From NCBI GenBank assembly GCA_947457395.1, contig CANGVA010000005.1, forward strand, positions 62,001 through 126,000: a stretch of 64,000 nucleotides of DNA. Direction: 5' to 3'. Under the pieces are notes generated by a model. It had not been told where the DNA came from. It worked only from the letters and a program-made list of their open reading frames with translations, and ran no database searches. The position numbers and the translations under genes were made by a program. Shown here piece by piece: positions 62,559 through 64,000 of this stretch (position 1 is the first letter of the stretch; each line of letters opens with the position of its first letter). The DNA comes from Bacteroidota bacterium. GTDB lineage: Bacteria; Bacteroidota; Bacteroidia; UKL13-3.

Positions 62559-63383
62559 TCAGTCCTCTACTAGAAACTTTTTCACAACTGTGTAGCTGCC
62601 GTTGCCTATTTTAAGCAGGTAAATTCCTTGCCTAATTTCAGTTTTTTGCAAATCAATACTTGCGCAATTGACATATTGATTTTCCCGTAATATCAGGTCG
62701 CCTCTTAGATTATATATTTCAACAGAAACGGGCGATAACTGACCGGGAAGATTAATTTGAATATGATCTTTTGCAGGATTTGGAAAAATATGGGCAGATG
62801 CCATCCATAGCTCATTGGTAGATGTAGTGCCTTTTTCCATCAGACGAAGCGTAGAAAGATAGGTTGCATCGCTCCATTTATGACCGTCATGATTAGAGTT
62901 AAATGCGGCAAAGAAAATAACGTCTCTAGTACCTGCTGCAGGAGCTATCCAATCAAAAACCCATATATTAGAATCAACACCATCTACACCTGCAGCGCGA
63001 TAGGTGATATATTTATCATTTCCAATAAGCTTTGTACGCAAGCTATCTGTGATTATCATTGAACCAAGTAATCGGCCATCCGGATGCTGTGGAGAGGCGG
63101 AAAAACCGAAACGGGTGTGACCAAAATAAAGATTTCTGGCCCTGATGGTATAACGCTGTCCGGGGGTATATCCTTCTTGTGGAACATCTGATGTAATCCA
63201 TCCTTCAACAGTAATGGCAGAACCACCATGACAGAAGGTACAATTCTTCAGACTATCTCCTGGAGAACCGGTATAACCTGCATCTGTTCCATCCCTTCTT
63301 TTACCAAAGGAACCTTCATCAAAAGAAACAAGTATGAGAATGGCGAAGAAAACGCCTGTCATTGTAACAAGTGTATTTTTCAT
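62559..63383 (-). CDS. Secreted choice-of-anchor-V-like protein with T9SS sorting domain
   Basis: A 274-residue secreted protein. A signal peptide (VTMTGVFFAILILVSF) leads to a segment TGSPGDSLKNCTFCHGG, with a CxxCH motif reminiscent of a haem site but within a pattern typical of choice-of-anchor V domains. The middle has ASPQHPDGRLLG and FFAAFNSNHDGHKW, and the last 80 residues (IFPNPAKDHIQINLPG ... VKKFLVED) form a Por secretion tail, so it is T9SS cargo. Whether CxxCH binds haem is unknown and no other haem gene is near. Confidence 0.82.
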   Translation of the reverse strand: MKNTLVTMTGVFFAILILVSFDEGSFGKRRDGTDAGYTGSPGDSLKNCTFCHGGSAITVEGWITSDVPQEGYTPGQRYTIRARNLYFGHTRFGFSASPQHPDGRLLGSMIITDSLRTKLIGNDKYITYRAAGVDGVDSNIWVFDWIAPAAGTRDVIFFAAFNSNHDGHKWSDATYLSTLRLMEKGTTSTNELWMASAHIFPNPAKDHIQINLPGQLSPVSVEIYNLRGDLILRENQYVNCASIDLQKTEIRQGIYLLKIGNGSYTVVKKFLVED

Positions 63384-63442
63384 TCTTACAAATTTACCTC
63401 GTAAAAATATATCGAATTATGCTTAAAAACAATCAGTAATGA

Positions 63443-64000
63443 TTATTTTATGAGTTTGAGTTCTACTCTTCTGTTTACTGCATGCTCCTCCTCCGCACAC
63501 TCTAGCCCATCCGTGCATTTATTCAACAACTGTTCTTCTCCCATTGCCAACAACTTAATTCTTGATGAAGAAATTCCCCTTGAATTCAGATGTAAACTAA
63601 CGGAAGCAGCCCTTTTACGAGATAAATTTTTATTATAAGTATAACTGCCTCTTGAATCAGTATGAGCAATTACAAGCAACCTGACATTCGGATTTGCTTT
63701 CATAATCTGAATTACGGAGTCAAGACTCAAATTTGCCATTTGAATACTTGATTCATTGAAGTTAAATGGCACCGGTTCTAAAACAATTTTAGTTATCTCA
63801 ACTTTACTTTGGGAAACAGGCACATTTTTTGCTGATTCCAATACACTAATAGAAGATGACTTCTGTTCTATCTTATCTGCCCCTTTTATAGCGGAAGGCT
63901 CAAGTTTTATTGCCACAGGCAACTCAGAATACGGCTTTTTGTAACTAGCCTTATTATTAAAGTAATAAACACGATCTTCGCCTAAATCTCCTTCACGATT
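63443..64000 (-). CDS. PD40/OmpA-like outer-membrane protein (partial, start beyond window)
   Basis: Only the C-terminal 186 residues are in the window; the minus-strand frame stays open to position 64000, so the gene continues outside. The visible N-part (EGDLGEDRVYYFNN) fits a PD40/beta-propeller strand as in Bacteroidota SNR-GDD-YYF repeats. The C-part is an OmpA domain: VRLLVIAHTDSRGSYTYNKNLSRKRA and the NRRVELKLI end bind peptidoglycan. A PorE-like T9SS anchor is one possibility; other PD40-OmpA proteins are equally possible. A TTG at 63922 is not the real start. Confidence 0.82.
   Translation of the reverse strand, partial: NREGDLGEDRVYYFNNKASYKKPYSELPVAIKLEPSAIKGADKIEQKSSSISVLESAKNVPVSQSKVEITKIVLEPVPFNFNESSIQMANLSLDSVIQIMKANPNVRLLVIAHTDSRGSYTYNKNLSRKRAASVSLHLNSRGISSSRIKLLAMGEEQLLNKCTDGLECAEEEHAVNRRVELKLIK

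Noticed and set aside
1-64000. CRISPR array, insertion sequences, integrases, phage genes
   Set aside because: No regular direct repeats with spacers, no transposase or integrase motifs and no att-type repeats were seen.

Overview
The window is core-type chromosome from a member of the Bacteroidota, most likely a Chitinophagales- or Sphingobacteriales-like lineage (that rank is inference). The DNA is AT-rich. Four secreted proteins carry type IX secretion system (T9SS) C-terminal sorting domains, a gldN gene is present, and many genes have the Bacteroidota -7 promoter element TAnnTTTG 3-50 bp before their starts. Shine-Dalgarno sequences are generally absent. I saw no rRNA, tRNA, CRISPR array, insertion sequence, phage gene or integrase.

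Layout. 0.2-7.1 kb: a DUF4136 lipoprotein, a rhodanese, an ABC1/UbiB-type kinase with its TetR regulator, a secreted MORN-vWA fusion, NADP isocitrate dehydrogenase and a DUF6671 zinc-ribbon protein. 7.1-15 kb, minus strand: acs, rnr, an unknown secreted protein, clpB. 15.2-19.2 kb: a tight plus-strand operon of an HTH protein, an aminotransferase, a heptose-7-phosphate kinase-like protein and an orphan gldN. 19.5-25.4 kb: LysE transporter, fumC, a coiled-coil protein and a one-chain helicase-nuclease. 25.6-30.6 kb: a six-repeat DUF4397 T9SS cargo protein, guaB, a TPR lipoprotein and a CoA-binding protein. 30.7-37.9 kb: pheT, a small coiled-coil gene, zapA, rny and a T9SS type-B cargo protein. 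38-41.6 kb: two unknown small genes, a SprT-like protein, an M28-PDZ peptidase and a TauE/SafE permease. 41.7-49.5 kb, minus strand: S41 protease, yidD, rnpA, rpmH, a tiny lipoprotein, der, era, SRPBCC, cdsA, DUF2007 and CPBP protease. 49.5-54 kb: dusB, radical SAM/SPASM protein, SPFH/prohibitin protein, radA. 54.1-64 kb: a 2355-residue beta-helix T9SS protein, a polyprenyl diphosphate synthase, a secreted choice-of-anchor-V-like protein and a PD40/OmpA protein cut by the window end.

How it fits together. Most genes are housekeeping: acetate activation and TCA enzymes (acs, icd, fumC), RNA decay (rnr, rny), translation (pheT, rpmH, rnpA, dusB, der, era), membrane and envelope (cdsA, yidD, polyprenyl synthase, heptose kinase) and proteostasis (clpB, S41, CPBP). 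The lineage-specific layer is surface secretion: gldN, the OmpA/PD40 protein and the four T9SS cargo proteins.

The points I rate highest are: a hidden signal peptide that requires a CTG start codon (35486); perfect inverted repeats filling the leaders of guaB and pheT, each starting 3 nt after the -7 element; face-to-face overlapping -7 elements between dusB and a CPBP protease; a MORN-vWA fusion; and a gldN gene away from gldKLM. I found no convincing multi-gene system that is wholly new. Starts were revised from the longest possible ORF where an internal ATG, a family N-terminus or a signal peptide argued for it.
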